IMG/VR virus record: IMGVR_UViG_3300030419_005163
Span: 1-21,012 of that record
DNA from: a virus
Strand: one strand, 5' to 3'
DNA length: 21,012 nucleotides
Positions 14,671 to 21,012 of this stretch are shown piece after piece (positions within the stretch are counted from its first letter, which is position 1; each line of letters starts with the position of its first letter). The translations under genes and the position numbers were made by a program. The notes below the pieces were generated by a model. It was not told the DNA's origin and did not search any database. It saw only the letters and a list, made by a program, of their open reading frames with translations.

Positions 14671-15261
14671 ATGAGCAAGAAGACACTTTTAAGCGAAGCG
14701 CAGGTCCGACGTTGGATGTCGTTAGCTAACATTGAGCCCGTTGAGCAGCTTAAAACGCTGTCCGAGAACGGTCTACATCCCGGTGCACGCGACGACGAGA
14801 TGGGCATGGGCGAGGATCCAGGTATGGATATGGGCGCCCCAGAAGGCGAGGACATGATGGACGACGATATGCCCGATGAAGAGGGCGCTGGTAGTGAGCA
14901 ATTAGCCCCAGAGGCCATTGAGGCACTTGAGGTTGCCGCCGAAGCAGCTGCTGACGCTATGCTTGACGCACTCAGGCCATATGGCGTTGAGGGCGATGCT
15001 TCCCGCGAAGGTGAAGATGAGATGGAGGAGCCTGCTGCCGAAGACGAGCCCATGGGCGATATGCCACCGGGTGATGAAGGCGATGATGAAGAAATGGATA
15101 TGATGGAAGGTATCGAACTAATTGACGACGAGGAATTAGTTGAGCAGGTATTGAGCCGCGTAACCAACAGGCTTAGAACCGAGCAGCAGCGCCGGCACCG
15201 AGCTAAGAAGATTGATCAGATTGCCGAGCGAATTGCTAGCAAGATTTCAAAACTCGGATAA
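14671..15261 (+). CDS. Very acidic, Met-rich probable virion or scaffold protein
   Basis: This 196-residue protein has three parts. The N-terminus (LLSEAQVRRWMSLANIEPV) is a motif I associate with structural or prohead-core proteins of T4-like marine phages. A long low-complexity middle (about 40-150) is rich in Asp, Glu, Met and Gly. The C-terminus is a basic helix (LVEQVLSRVTNRLRTEQQRR and on). Acidic scaffold or core proteins occupy phage proheads and are later cut or expelled; ClpP-fold proteases are encoded nearby. No enzyme motif is present. AGGAG at 14658-14662 supports the ATG, and a terminator follows. The 63-base gap before it holds no clear promoter. Scaffold identity is inferred from composition and family memory. 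Confidence 0.75.
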   Translation: MSKKTLLSEAQVRRWMSLANIEPVEQLKTLSENGLHPGARDDEMGMGEDPGMDMGAPEGEDMMDDDMPDEEGAGSEQLAPEAIEALEVAAEAAADAMLDALRPYGVEGDASREGEDEMEEPAAEDEPMGDMPPGDEGDDEEMDMMEGIELIDDEELVEQVLSRVTNRLRTEQQRRHRAKKIDQIAERIASKISKLG

Positions 15262-15289
15262 TCTTTGAAGCTCTTCTTTTAACATAAAC

Positions 15290-15320
15290 ATGCCACCGCA
15301 TGAGCGGTGGCATTTCATTT
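15290..15320 (+). terminator. Rho-independent-type terminator
   Basis: A perfect 10-base-pair stem (ATGCCACCGC at 15290-15299 and GCGGTGGCAT at 15304-15313) with the loop ATGA is followed by TTCATTT. The stem is GC-rich and strong; the T tract is short and interrupted. It sits between the acidic protein stop and the next ribosome binding site, so it probably ends or attenuates the upstream transcript. Confidence 0.8.
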
Positions 15321-15332
15321 GATGAGGTGATA

Positions 15333-15710
15333 ATGAATATATACTTACTTGGCACGTTGTGTTTTATTTTTGGATATGCAACGTGCAGAATGTTGACGGC
15401 TCTTTTTAATTTAGGGCTAGCCAGCATTATTGTTAAACAAGCTGGCCAAGATGCATTAAACTTATTAAAGGTTGCCGCTGAAGATGTTGCATTTATTAAG
15501 CAGCTTAAGCACAAAACAATGATTGAAAGCGGCCTCTCAGAGACGCAGTGTGAATCGGCAAAACTATTGTTTGATCAAAGTATTGACAATTGGAAACGAT
15601 CTGCAATAATAAAGTATGTCGCGATATATCCAAAACATTTTAGGAGTCAACTTAAATTTCACGATTGGGACTCAGCCATGGCGTATTTAACTAAAATTCA
15701 CACAAAATAA
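15333..15710 (+). CDS. Membrane-anchored hypothetical protein (125 aa)
   Basis: The product starts with a single hydrophobic helix (MNIYLLGTLCFIFGYATC, residues 1-18, possibly extending to about 37). A soluble helical domain follows with VKQAGQDALNLLKVAAEDVA and WKRSAIIKYVAIYPKHF. I chose ATG at 15333 because GAGGTG precedes it; the in-frame ATG at 15300 lies inside the terminator hairpin. A weak promoter-like element is embedded near its 3' end. No known family is recognised; an inner-membrane anchor for a phage assembly or lysis factor is possible. It lies 30 bases before ClpP 2. Confidence 0.7.
   Translation: MNIYLLGTLCFIFGYATCRMLTALFNLGLASIIVKQAGQDALNLLKVAAEDVAFIKQLKHKTMIESGLSETQCESAKLLFDQSIDNWKRSAIIKYVAIYPKHFRSQLKFHDWDSAMAYLTKIHTK
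15583..15610 (+). promoter_or_regulatory. Possible promoter before ClpP 2
   Basis: TTGACA at 15583-15588, a 16-base spacer and AATAAT at 15605-15610 (five of six). It is inside the upstream membrane-protein gene and about 130 bases before the ClpP 2 start. A separate TATAAT at 15715-15720 lies closer but has no acceptable -35. Either could serve ClpP 2; neither is convincing. Confidence 0.3.
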
Positions 15711-15740
15711 GTGTTATAATCTACAATACTGGAGATACAA

Positions 15741-16373
15741 TTGAGATTCAATGAACAATTAAAAGCCGACGATAAGGTCACCACGGCCATAGCACACAGT
15801 GCCGTCGAAGATGAGATGCGAACGATCGGTATCGTTGGCGATGTTGACGAAGAAAAGTGTGCAGAGATATTGTACTCGCTGATTGTATTACAAAAATCAG
15901 CAAAAATTATCGTACCCGAGGATCCCGAGGATCCAGATACTGGCGTCACACAAATCGTAAGACCGATTGAATTTATTATATCCACATGTGGTGGATCGGC
16001 TGATGAAATGTTTGCTTTGTACGATGTTATGAGAAACGTACAAAAAGATTGTGATATAATTACACGCGGCTTAGGCAAAGTAATGTCAGCCGGCGTGTTA
16101 CTCTTAGCTGCTGGAACAAAAGGCAAGAGAGAGATAGGCAAGCATTGTAGGGTTATGATCCATAGTGTAATTGCCGGCAATGCTGGCTCCTTTCACAATC
16201 TGGAAAACGAGATGGAAGAGGTCAGAAATACACAAGAGCAATACATTAAGGCTTTGGTTGGAGAAACCAACATGACTACAAGACAACTAAAAAAGATGTT
16301 AGAAAGAAAGGTAAATATTTATCTTACAGCACAAGAAGCGGTCGAATTGGGTATTGCTGACATAATTATATAA
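15741..16373 (+). CDS. clpP: ClpP-like serine protease 2 (Ser-His-Asn)
   Basis: This is a second ClpP-fold peptidase, 210 residues, distant from ClpP 1 of this window. TTG at 15741 has GGAG six bases upstream. The substrate-binding strand has ISTCGGSADE (80-89). The nucleophile is Ser116 in GKVMSAGV, and the His is His141 in VMIHSV. The position of the catalytic Asp holds Asn192 in KVNIYLTAQEAVELGIAD (codon AAT at 16314-16316). Ser-His-Asn triads are known, for example in Listeria monocytogenes ClpP1, which works in a mixed complex with ClpP2. An acidic insert (EDPEDPD, residues 60-66) interrupts the N-terminal part. A phage-specific, regulated or mixed protease is inferred; a prohead protease remains possible. 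Confidence 0.88.
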   Translation: MRFNEQLKADDKVTTAIAHSAVEDEMRTIGIVGDVDEEKCAEILYSLIVLQKSAKIIVPEDPEDPDTGVTQIVRPIEFIISTCGGSADEMFALYDVMRNVQKDCDIITRGLGKVMSAGVLLLAAGTKGKREIGKHCRVMIHSVIAGNAGSFHNLENEMEEVRNTQEQYIKALVGETNMTTRQLKKMLERKVNIYLTAQEAVELGIADIII

Positions 16374-16392
16374 GTATAGGAGTATCTGCATA

Positions 16393-17019
16393 ATGGCAAA
16401 GATAACTGGAGCGGCAGCACGTTTGCTTGTTGAGCAATTTCGCTGCATCGTGGAGAAGAAAGGATATGTCTTTTTTGAGGGGCGTAAACCATATGACGTT
16501 AATATCATCGGCGTCAGGAGCGACGAGGCACGCGCTAACAAATTCGATGACAGCCTTTATGTAATTTACAAGAACACGCTCAAAGATTGGGAAGTTAGAC
16601 TTTACAAAATAACAACCGATCCTGGCACATATTATTTAAAAAATCCAATGAAAGTGACCGGCACTGCAATTGTTGTCCCGGGCCAGTACAGGTCGGCCTA
16701 CAAAAGAGGGACTCATTATACATATGAAGCTCTTGTCCAACGAGGCAAAAATCCAATAAAAATCTATCGTGATTCAAATAAAGACGAAATACTTGACATG
16801 TCAAACGATACTGTAACTGAGGGCTGGTACGGGATTAATATCCACAAGGCAGGATCTGATTCAAAAAATGTTGACCGCTGGTCAGCCGGCTGTCAAGTTT
16901 TCAAAACCAGTAGTGATTTCAATGACTTCATGAAACTAGTTTGTAGGTCTGAAAAATATTGGGGTAAGTATTTTAGCTACACGCTTTTAGAAGAGAAAGA
17001 TTTTAAGGATTGCAAATGA
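16393..17019 (+). CDS. Putative YkuD-like L,D-transpeptidase or lysin
   Basis: This is a 208-residue protein. The C-terminal third carries WYGINIHKAG (His151) and VDRWSAGCQVF (Ser164, Gly166, Cys167), the His...Ser-x-Gly-Cys layout of YkuD-type L,D-transpeptidases, whose Cys acts on peptidoglycan stem peptides. In typical YkuD the sequence is SHGC; here His is replaced by Ala (SAGC), so this is a variant branch. The N-terminal half (GVRSDEARANKFDDSLYVIY and on) is beta-rich and probably part of the fold. There is no signal peptide, so it would need a holin or act from the virion. It may be an endolysin-type or cell-wall-editing enzyme. AGGAG upstream (16379-16383) supports ATG 16393. It overlaps the next gene by four bases. 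Confidence 0.75.
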   Translation: MAKITGAAARLLVEQFRCIVEKKGYVFFEGRKPYDVNIIGVRSDEARANKFDDSLYVIYKNTLKDWEVRLYKITTDPGTYYLKNPMKVTGTAIVVPGQYRSAYKRGTHYTYEALVQRGKNPIKIYRDSNKDEILDMSNDTVTEGWYGINIHKAGSDSKNVDRWSAGCQVFKTSSDFNDFMKLVCRSEKYWGKYFSYTLLEEKDFKDCK

Positions 17020-18536
17020 AAAAGCTCGATGAGACAATTGATAGATTTTTTAGCGAAGATGATAGCTTGACGTTAAAAACTTTATTTGAAGAAGTGGAAA
17101 AAGTTGTAGACCTTTTTGAGATACGGACTTCAATTGTCGAGCAGACAGAGAGTCCTGATGATCCGTTGGCGCAGGCATTTAAAAAAGCTGTTGAGGATAA
17201 AGATATTCAAGCACTTTTGCCAACAATTAAGATCACCGAAGCATGGGGCAAACTTGGCAAGCGTGATCGCACCGTTATTGAAAAGTGGACAGCACAGCTT
17301 GGTGGCGAGGGCAACACTGTACAGGATAAACTATCGTTAATTAATGACGTTATGACTGGTAAGGCCGCACAGGCCACAAGTATCTCTCAAATATTAACCA
17401 CGATGATGGTTATCGAAACTTTAAATGCCATTCTAGGTGAATTCACAGAATCAGCCGGTGGTTTTATTTTTGAAGGTTTTTTGGCGGGCTTATTTGGTGG
17501 ACAATCAGTGCAAATCGAAACACCGGAAGACATTAAAACAGCCACTGGGCAAGAAGTTGAAGCCGCCGGCAAGCCTATTACTGATGTTGTGTTAGCTGGT
17601 AGGCATTACTCTCTTAAATTGCTTGGCAAATCAACGGCGGTTAAAGGATCGTTTAAAAACATGGTCGAGCACTTTAAGAGTGGTATTGATCATGTTGTTT
17701 ACTTGGATGCTCGTCGTAAAGGCGAAGACCTACATTTTTCAGAATTTGAAATTACCTTATCCACATTCTTGGAGGCTTTTTATGAACCTTTCGCAGCTTT
17801 TGCAAAGAAGACCGTAACTGTTGACACTGTACAGAAATTAAGAAATCGACACAAAAAGTTTGATGATCAAATATTTTTAATCAGAACATCAAAAAAGTTA
17901 TCTCGTCGTGATTATCCTGACATTGGTGGACGCTCAAAGTTTCAAAGCATAACTGACAGAGAGACTGGCGAGGTCAACCGACAGCTAATTGACAAATTAA
18001 TGGAATTGCCAGACGATGTTTTGCAACAATTGGGCCCTTTTGCCATTGCATATTCTTCTGAAAGTTACGCTAAAAGCACCAAGGCGCGAGCCTTGTTTGG
18101 GCCGGTTGGCCAATTCAATGATCTAAAAGATGCGTTTGATCAATACAAGGCTGGCGATCTTTCTGCTGAAAAACTTTTTCCCTTTTTAGAAAGAACACCG
18201 GCATACACTCAGCAAAAACAATTTGCACTAACTCCAACTCAAGTTGAAAAAATCGCATCTTACAATGAAGTTGGGACATTAAGTTTGGGAGAGTCCGGTT
18301 TGAAAAATCTTTGGACATTGTACGCCGAGCGTCTTATCGAAACTATCGCGCCAGTTTATTTTTTCTTAAATACTTTCACGCAAAATATTAATAGTTATTT
18401 CTTGTCCAATCCGACCGAAGAAACCAGTAGATTTGGATATGGCACTAAGGCAATTGCTGCTGCTGAAAAAGTCAAGGAGTCGTCTGCCACCGCCGTCAAG
18501 GCGCTAACACCATCAGATGACGAACTTGAGTCATAA
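17016..18536 (+). CDS. Large uncharacterised phage protein with possible nuclease-like core
   Basis: This 506-residue protein resembles conserved but uncharacterised proteins of T4-like marine phages (from memory). ATG 17016 overlaps the previous stop and has AAGGA upstream; an in-frame TTG lies six bases earlier. An N-terminal helical region (1-130) precedes a hydrophobic AGGFIFEGFLAGLFGG. ITDVVLAGRHYSLKLLGKS then gives Glu153, Asp190 and Ser199-x-Lys201. This E...D...SxK spacing recalls PD-(D/E)XK nucleases, with Ser where the acidic residue is usual. The C-terminal half is helical, ending in an Ala/Lys/Ser-rich tail. A virion structural protein or DNA-acting enzyme both fit; confidence in any function is low. 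Confidence 0.7.
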   Translation: MKKLDETIDRFFSEDDSLTLKTLFEEVEKVVDLFEIRTSIVEQTESPDDPLAQAFKKAVEDKDIQALLPTIKITEAWGKLGKRDRTVIEKWTAQLGGEGNTVQDKLSLINDVMTGKAAQATSISQILTTMMVIETLNAILGEFTESAGGFIFEGFLAGLFGGQSVQIETPEDIKTATGQEVEAAGKPITDVVLAGRHYSLKLLGKSTAVKGSFKNMVEHFKSGIDHVVYLDARRKGEDLHFSEFEITLSTFLEAFYEPFAAFAKKTVTVDTVQKLRNRHKKFDDQIFLIRTSKKLSRRDYPDIGGRSKFQSITDRETGEVNRQLIDKLMELPDDVLQQLGPFAIAYSSESYAKSTKARALFGPVGQFNDLKDAFDQYKAGDLSAEKLFPFLERTPAYTQQKQFALTPTQVEKIASYNEVGTLSLGESGLKNLWTLYAERLIETIAPVYFFLNTFTQNINSYFLSNPTEETSRFGYGTKAIAAAEKVKESSATAVKALTPSDDELES

Positions 18537-18552
18537 TAAACAAAAACAATAC

Positions 18553-18581
18553 TTGACAAAATAATAAAAATAGATTATATT
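18553..18581 (+). promoter_or_regulatory. Sigma-70-type promoter upstream of GroEL
   Basis: TTGACA at 18553-18558, a 17-base spacer, TATATT at 18576-18581, with the 12-base palindrome TATATTAATATA at 18576-18587. It has the same design as the helicase promoter. The predicted transcript start near 18588 leaves only about a dozen leader bases before the TTG start, with the ribosome site (GAGGTG) at its very 5' end. Confidence 0.8.
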
Positions 18582-18599
18582 AATATAAAGAGGTGTATA

Positions 18600-20177
18600 T
18601 TGTCAGATTTTAAAATGGCATTTGATTCAAATGCGTCACTAAACCAGAAGATTCTTGATGGTGTCAATGTTCTAGCAGATAACGTAGCTACAACCTTGGG
18701 TCCAAAGGGAAGAAATGTTATATTACAACAGAAGGGTGCCGACCCTATCATTACAAAGGATGGTGTAACTGTTGCACAGTTTGTTCATTTAGACGATCCG
18801 TTTATGAATTCCGGCGCACAGATAATTAAGCAGGCTGCGGTTCAGACCAATTCCGATGCTGGCGATGGAACAACAACATCGACAGTTTTAGCAAGAGCGA
18901 TCTTGGCACAGTCCCAGACCTATTTGGCCACCGGTATTTCGCCAGTTGAGCTTAAGCGTGGTATCGACAAGTGCTCAAAGGCTATTGTAAACCGGTTAAA
19001 AGATATGGCTGACCCCGTTAAAAGCGAGGAGGACATCGCACATGTTGCTACAATTTCGGCTAACAATGACGCAGCGATTGGAAAACTAATTGCCACCGCT
19101 GTTGATCGCGTTGGAAAAGATGGTGCAATCACCATCGAGGAAGCGAGGTCTATGAGTACCTCGCTGGACATCGCTGAGGGGTTTAGCTTTGATTCTGGCT
19201 TTTGTGCTACCGCGTTTATCACTGATGAGCGAAGAGGCACCATGCATTATGATGAGCCACTTATCTTGGTTACCGACTACAAGGTGACAACCGTCGAGCA
19301 GATACTTCCAATCCTTGAAATCGTAGCAAGAGAGGGTCGTCCATTTGTGTTGGTAGCTGAAGACGTTGAAGGTCAAGCGTTGGCTGCTATGATAATGAAT
19401 GCAATGCGCGGATCTCTAAAAGTCGCAGCAATTAAGGCACCAAGATATGGAGAAGAGCGTAGGGGCATACTAAGCGATTTAGCCATTTCTGTCAATGCTA
19501 CTTTTATATCGCGAGAATCAGGAACGAAACTACATGAAACCACTTTGGATATGCTTGGTACAGCCATGTCTATCGAATGTACAAGAAACTTTACTACAAT
19601 CGTTGGCGGCAATTCCAATTATGAATTGGTAGAAAAGCGAATTGAATCGCTCAAGTCCGAACTGACCCGCACAGAATCCATGCACGATTGTGCACGCATT
19701 CAAGAGCGCATTACGAGATTGGCCAGTGGCGTTGCTGTCATTAAGGTGGGTGCTGCCACGGAGATTGAGATGACAGAGAAAAAGCATCGCATTGAGGATG
19801 CGCTGGAAGCTGTCCGATCAGCGCAGCTTGAGGGAATCGTTCCTGGCGGCGGGACAGCGCTGCTGCGTGCCATCAAGGGGCTGAAGGTTGATTATGACAA
19901 TGAAGACCAGCGCCTGGGCATTGAGATTGTAAAGAGGGCGGTTCAAGAACCCATTAGACAAATGGCGCTTAATTCTGGGGAGTCTCCAGACATTATTGTT
20001 CGGATGGTTTCAAAACGCTCCGGTTCGCACGGGTATGATTTTCGTAATGGCAAGATTGTAGACATGATTGAATCAGGAATTATTGACCCTGTGAAGGTGA
20101 CATGTTCTGCTGTGACCAATGCCGCATCTGTCGCCGGAACCCTTATTACAACAAATTATGCAATTGTTGAGATTTAG
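18600..20177 (+). CDS. groEL: GroEL (60-kDa chaperonin)
   Basis: This 525-residue group I chaperonin would form the folding chamber, presumably closed by the GroES-like lid encoded at 4013. ATP-site motifs are present: LGPKGRNV, KDGVTVA, GDGTTT (88-93, Asp89) and RIEDALEA (Asp400, the E. coli Asp398 equivalent). IKVGAATE and GIVPGGGTALL are further family blocks. E. coli GroEL has 548 residues; the missing part is mainly the C-terminal GGM-rich tail, as the protein ends at TTNYAIVEI. In the host protein that tail lines the cavity. TTG at 18600 is supported by GAGGTG; ATG at 18615 is an alternative. It is a single-gene transcription start behind a strong promoter. Host-derived ancestry is inferred. 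Confidence 0.95.
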   Translation: MSDFKMAFDSNASLNQKILDGVNVLADNVATTLGPKGRNVILQQKGADPIITKDGVTVAQFVHLDDPFMNSGAQIIKQAAVQTNSDAGDGTTTSTVLARAILAQSQTYLATGISPVELKRGIDKCSKAIVNRLKDMADPVKSEEDIAHVATISANNDAAIGKLIATAVDRVGKDGAITIEEARSMSTSLDIAEGFSFDSGFCATAFITDERRGTMHYDEPLILVTDYKVTTVEQILPILEIVAREGRPFVLVAEDVEGQALAAMIMNAMRGSLKVAAIKAPRYGEERRGILSDLAISVNATFISRESGTKLHETTLDMLGTAMSIECTRNFTTIVGGNSNYELVEKRIESLKSELTRTESMHDCARIQERITRLASGVAVIKVGAATEIEMTEKKHRIEDALEAVRSAQLEGIVPGGGTALLRAIKGLKVDYDNEDQRLGIEIVKRAVQEPIRQMALNSGESPDIIVRMVSKRSGSHGYDFRNGKIVDMIESGIIDPVKVTCSAVTNAASVAGTLITTNYAIVEI

Positions 20178-20194
20178 ACCTATTTATTATTGCC

Positions 20195-20458
20195 ATGGAC
20201 GATCAACAAAGACAAGACCTAACTAAGGCCATTTTTCTACTTGAGCGTGTCAAAGAAGATATTGATGCTATCCGCGATGACATATCAAAAATTAAAGACG
20301 CTGTATATGATCCAGATGAAGGCATCTATGCTCGTCTTCGTTCGCTTGAAACTTGGAAAAACACGTCAACAAAAATATTGTGGATTATGTTCACCTCTAT
20401 TGTTGGCCTGACTACTGTGGGTATGTGGCAAATTTTATTTCCACAATTAAATTTTTAA
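20195..20458 (+). CDS. XhlA/holin-like membrane protein
   Basis: This 87-residue protein has an N-terminal acidic coiled coil (residues 8-37, LERVKEDIDAIRDDISKIKD) and the segment IYARLRSLETWKNTSTK. One membrane helix near the C-terminus follows (about 61-82, ILWIMFTSIVGLTTVGMWQI). This is the layout of haemolysin XhlA-type phage proteins that assist holins and of other tail-anchored phage proteins. There is no recognisable Shine-Dalgarno site before the ATG (the preceding 17 bases are T/A-rich), so it may rely on read-through from GroEL translation or be poorly expressed. A lysis role is inferred from fold, with the transpeptidase-like gene 3 kb upstream. Confidence 0.65.
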   Translation: MDDQQRQDLTKAIFLLERVKEDIDAIRDDISKIKDAVYDPDEGIYARLRSLETWKNTSTKILWIMFTSIVGLTTVGMWQILFPQLNF

Positions 20459-20473
20459 ACAAAAGAGGTATTT

Positions 20474-20878
20474 ATGAGAGTTAGTTTGCAGTTTACCGTC
20501 GATTTTGACGAGCTACCGGATCGTATTGTCGGCTTTGTTCGTGATGCATGTAGCCGACACGATCAAATTGATGCTTTGGAGCTATTGACCTCGGTCGAAG
20601 GCTGCATCAAAGATGACAATACGATGGCCGCCATCAATACTATTTCCGAATTTAGATCCAGACTTGCAAGGATTGACTTTCAGCTTGAGGATTGTGTTAA
20701 TATAATTAGAGATTATCACATGGCTCTTGTTGGAGAAGTTAAGCCAGTACATCAAGAGCCAGAGCCAGTGTCTCCTTCACCCGTCGATGCGATGAGTGGT
20801 TTGTTGAGCGAACTTCATGCGCTACAAGAAATGACAAATGATATTAGGAGCGACGATGAACAAAGCGAACACGGGTAA
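20474..20878 (+). CDS. Hypothetical acidic protein (134 aa)
   Basis: This is an unrecognised protein. The N-terminus is a strand (MRVSLQFTVDFDELPD) leading to helices (IVGFVRDACSRHDQID) and a region that looks like a helical hairpin up to residue 90. A Pro/Glu-rich linker (QEPEPVSPSPVD) and a last acidic helix follow. AGAGGT at 20464-20469 supports the ATG. It overlaps the next gene by 23 bases. No catalytic motif is visible. Confidence 0.65.
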   Translation: MRVSLQFTVDFDELPDRIVGFVRDACSRHDQIDALELLTSVEGCIKDDNTMAAINTISEFRSRLARIDFQLEDCVNIIRDYHMALVGEVKPVHQEPEPVSPSPVDAMSGLLSELHALQEMTNDIRSDDEQSEHG

Positions 20879-21012
20879 TTTAGGATATATTCCATCGGAA
20901 GTTTTAATTGTAAAAATAAACGAGTCAGGCAATGTCACCAGATGCGAAAAAACTTCAAAACCTAAAAATGTTTTAATTTTGGAGCCAGTCATATGGGGAG
21001 GCGGTAAAAGTT
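20856..21012 (+). CDS. Hypothetical protein, cut by the right edge
   Basis: ATG at 20856, behind a good AGGAG (20846-20850), opens a frame that stays open to the end of the window, 52 residues. The visible part reads as a beta-rich start (LGYIPSEVLIVKINESGN) followed by KNVLILEPVIWGGGKS. GGGKS near the edge looks loosely like a P-loop, but the preceding residues (EPVIWGG) do not fit well, and the chain is cut there. No function can be assigned. Confidence 0.55.
   Translation, partial: MNKANTGNLGYIPSEVLIVKINESGNVTRCEKTSKPKNVLILEPVIWGGGKS

Noticed and set aside
14655-15167. 170-residue serine-rich open frame on the - strand
   Set aside because: It mirrors the acidic GAT/GAG/ATG-rich coding of the + strand gene; composition explains it, and it has no ribosome site.
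16055-16060. TATAAT inside ClpP 2
   Set aside because: No acceptable -35 hexamer at 15-19 bases upstream.
15698-16180. 160-residue open frame on the - strand
   Set aside because: It lies entirely opposite ClpP 2 and the end of its neighbour; the + strand protein has clear active-site motifs.
16792-16803. Palindrome TTGACATGTCAA inside the YkuD-like gene
   Set aside because: A single copy encoding LDMS residues; no second copy or regulatory position seen.
18920-19787. Several - strand frames opposite GroEL
   Set aside because: They are shadows of the highly conserved GroEL coding sequence, with no recognisable product.
20673-20707. TTGACT with a TATAAT 23 bases further on
   Set aside because: The spacer is far too long and the closer hexamer matches poorly.
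1-21012. tRNA genes, CRISPR arrays, insertion sequences, attachment sites
   Set aside because: No cloverleaf-like segment, regular repeat-spacer array, transposase or flanking inverted repeats could be found by reading.

Overview
The window is a compact, accessory-rich piece of a large tailed-phage genome. It is not a host chromosome. All 26 well-supported genes lie on the + strand, most gaps are under 70 bases, and many neighbours overlap by four bases (ATGA, GTGA or TTGA stop-start overlaps). TTG and GTG starts are common, many genes are small and of unknown function, and replication, nucleotide, chaperone, protease and probable virion or lysis genes are mixed together. The gene style (T4 gp41-like helicase, an acidic protein opening with a 'LSEAQVRRWM' type motif, small zinc-ribbon proteins) resembles T4-like marine myoviruses and jumbo phages. 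A bacterial-type Pol III alpha, chaperonin genes and AdoCbl-dependent RNR point to a large genome. The host cannot be named; the lipobox protein and near-consensus sigma-70 promoters suit a Gram-negative host.

Layout. 1-410: two small genes, the second a predicted lipoprotein. 464-3799: replicative helicase, then class II ribonucleotide reductase, behind a strong promoter. 3808-4837: zinc ribbon, GroES-like co-chaperonin, tiny membrane protein, Nudix hydrolase. 4834-6637: a protein with a Rossmann-like N-terminus and a nucleotidyltransferase-like protein. 6621-10469: two small unknowns, then DNA polymerase III alpha. 10466-14042: ClpP protease 1, SH3-like and helical small proteins, dUTPase, a 2OG-Fe(II) oxygenase-like protein, zinc ribbon, and an IMP dehydrogenase/GMP reductase-family enzyme. 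14039-14607: two candidate transcription factors (ribbon-helix-helix-like and Cys-rich plus sigma region 4-like). 14671-15261: an acidic probable virion or scaffold protein, closed by a terminator. 15333-18536: membrane-anchored protein, ClpP protease 2, YkuD-like transpeptidase/lysin candidate, and a 506-residue conserved phage protein. 18600-20177: GroEL. 20195-21012: XhlA/holin-like membrane protein, an unknown, and a gene cut by the right edge.

How the genes may work together. Helicase and Pol III alpha form part of a phage replisome. RNR, dUTPase, Nudix and IMPDH/GMPR supply or clean nucleotide pools. GroES and GroEL, encoded 14 kb apart, could form a private folding chamber. The two ClpP paralogues differ at the catalytic acid (Asp versus Asn), so they may form a mixed protease. 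The most noteworthy points are the phage GroES/GroEL set, the Ser-His-Asp plus Ser-His-Asn ClpP pair, a repeated promoter design that includes copies inside coding sequence, the zinc/sigma4 mini-regulator, and a possible nuclease-like core in the 506-residue protein. No stretch longer than about 80 bases lacks a gene, and no tRNA, CRISPR array or insertion sequence was seen.
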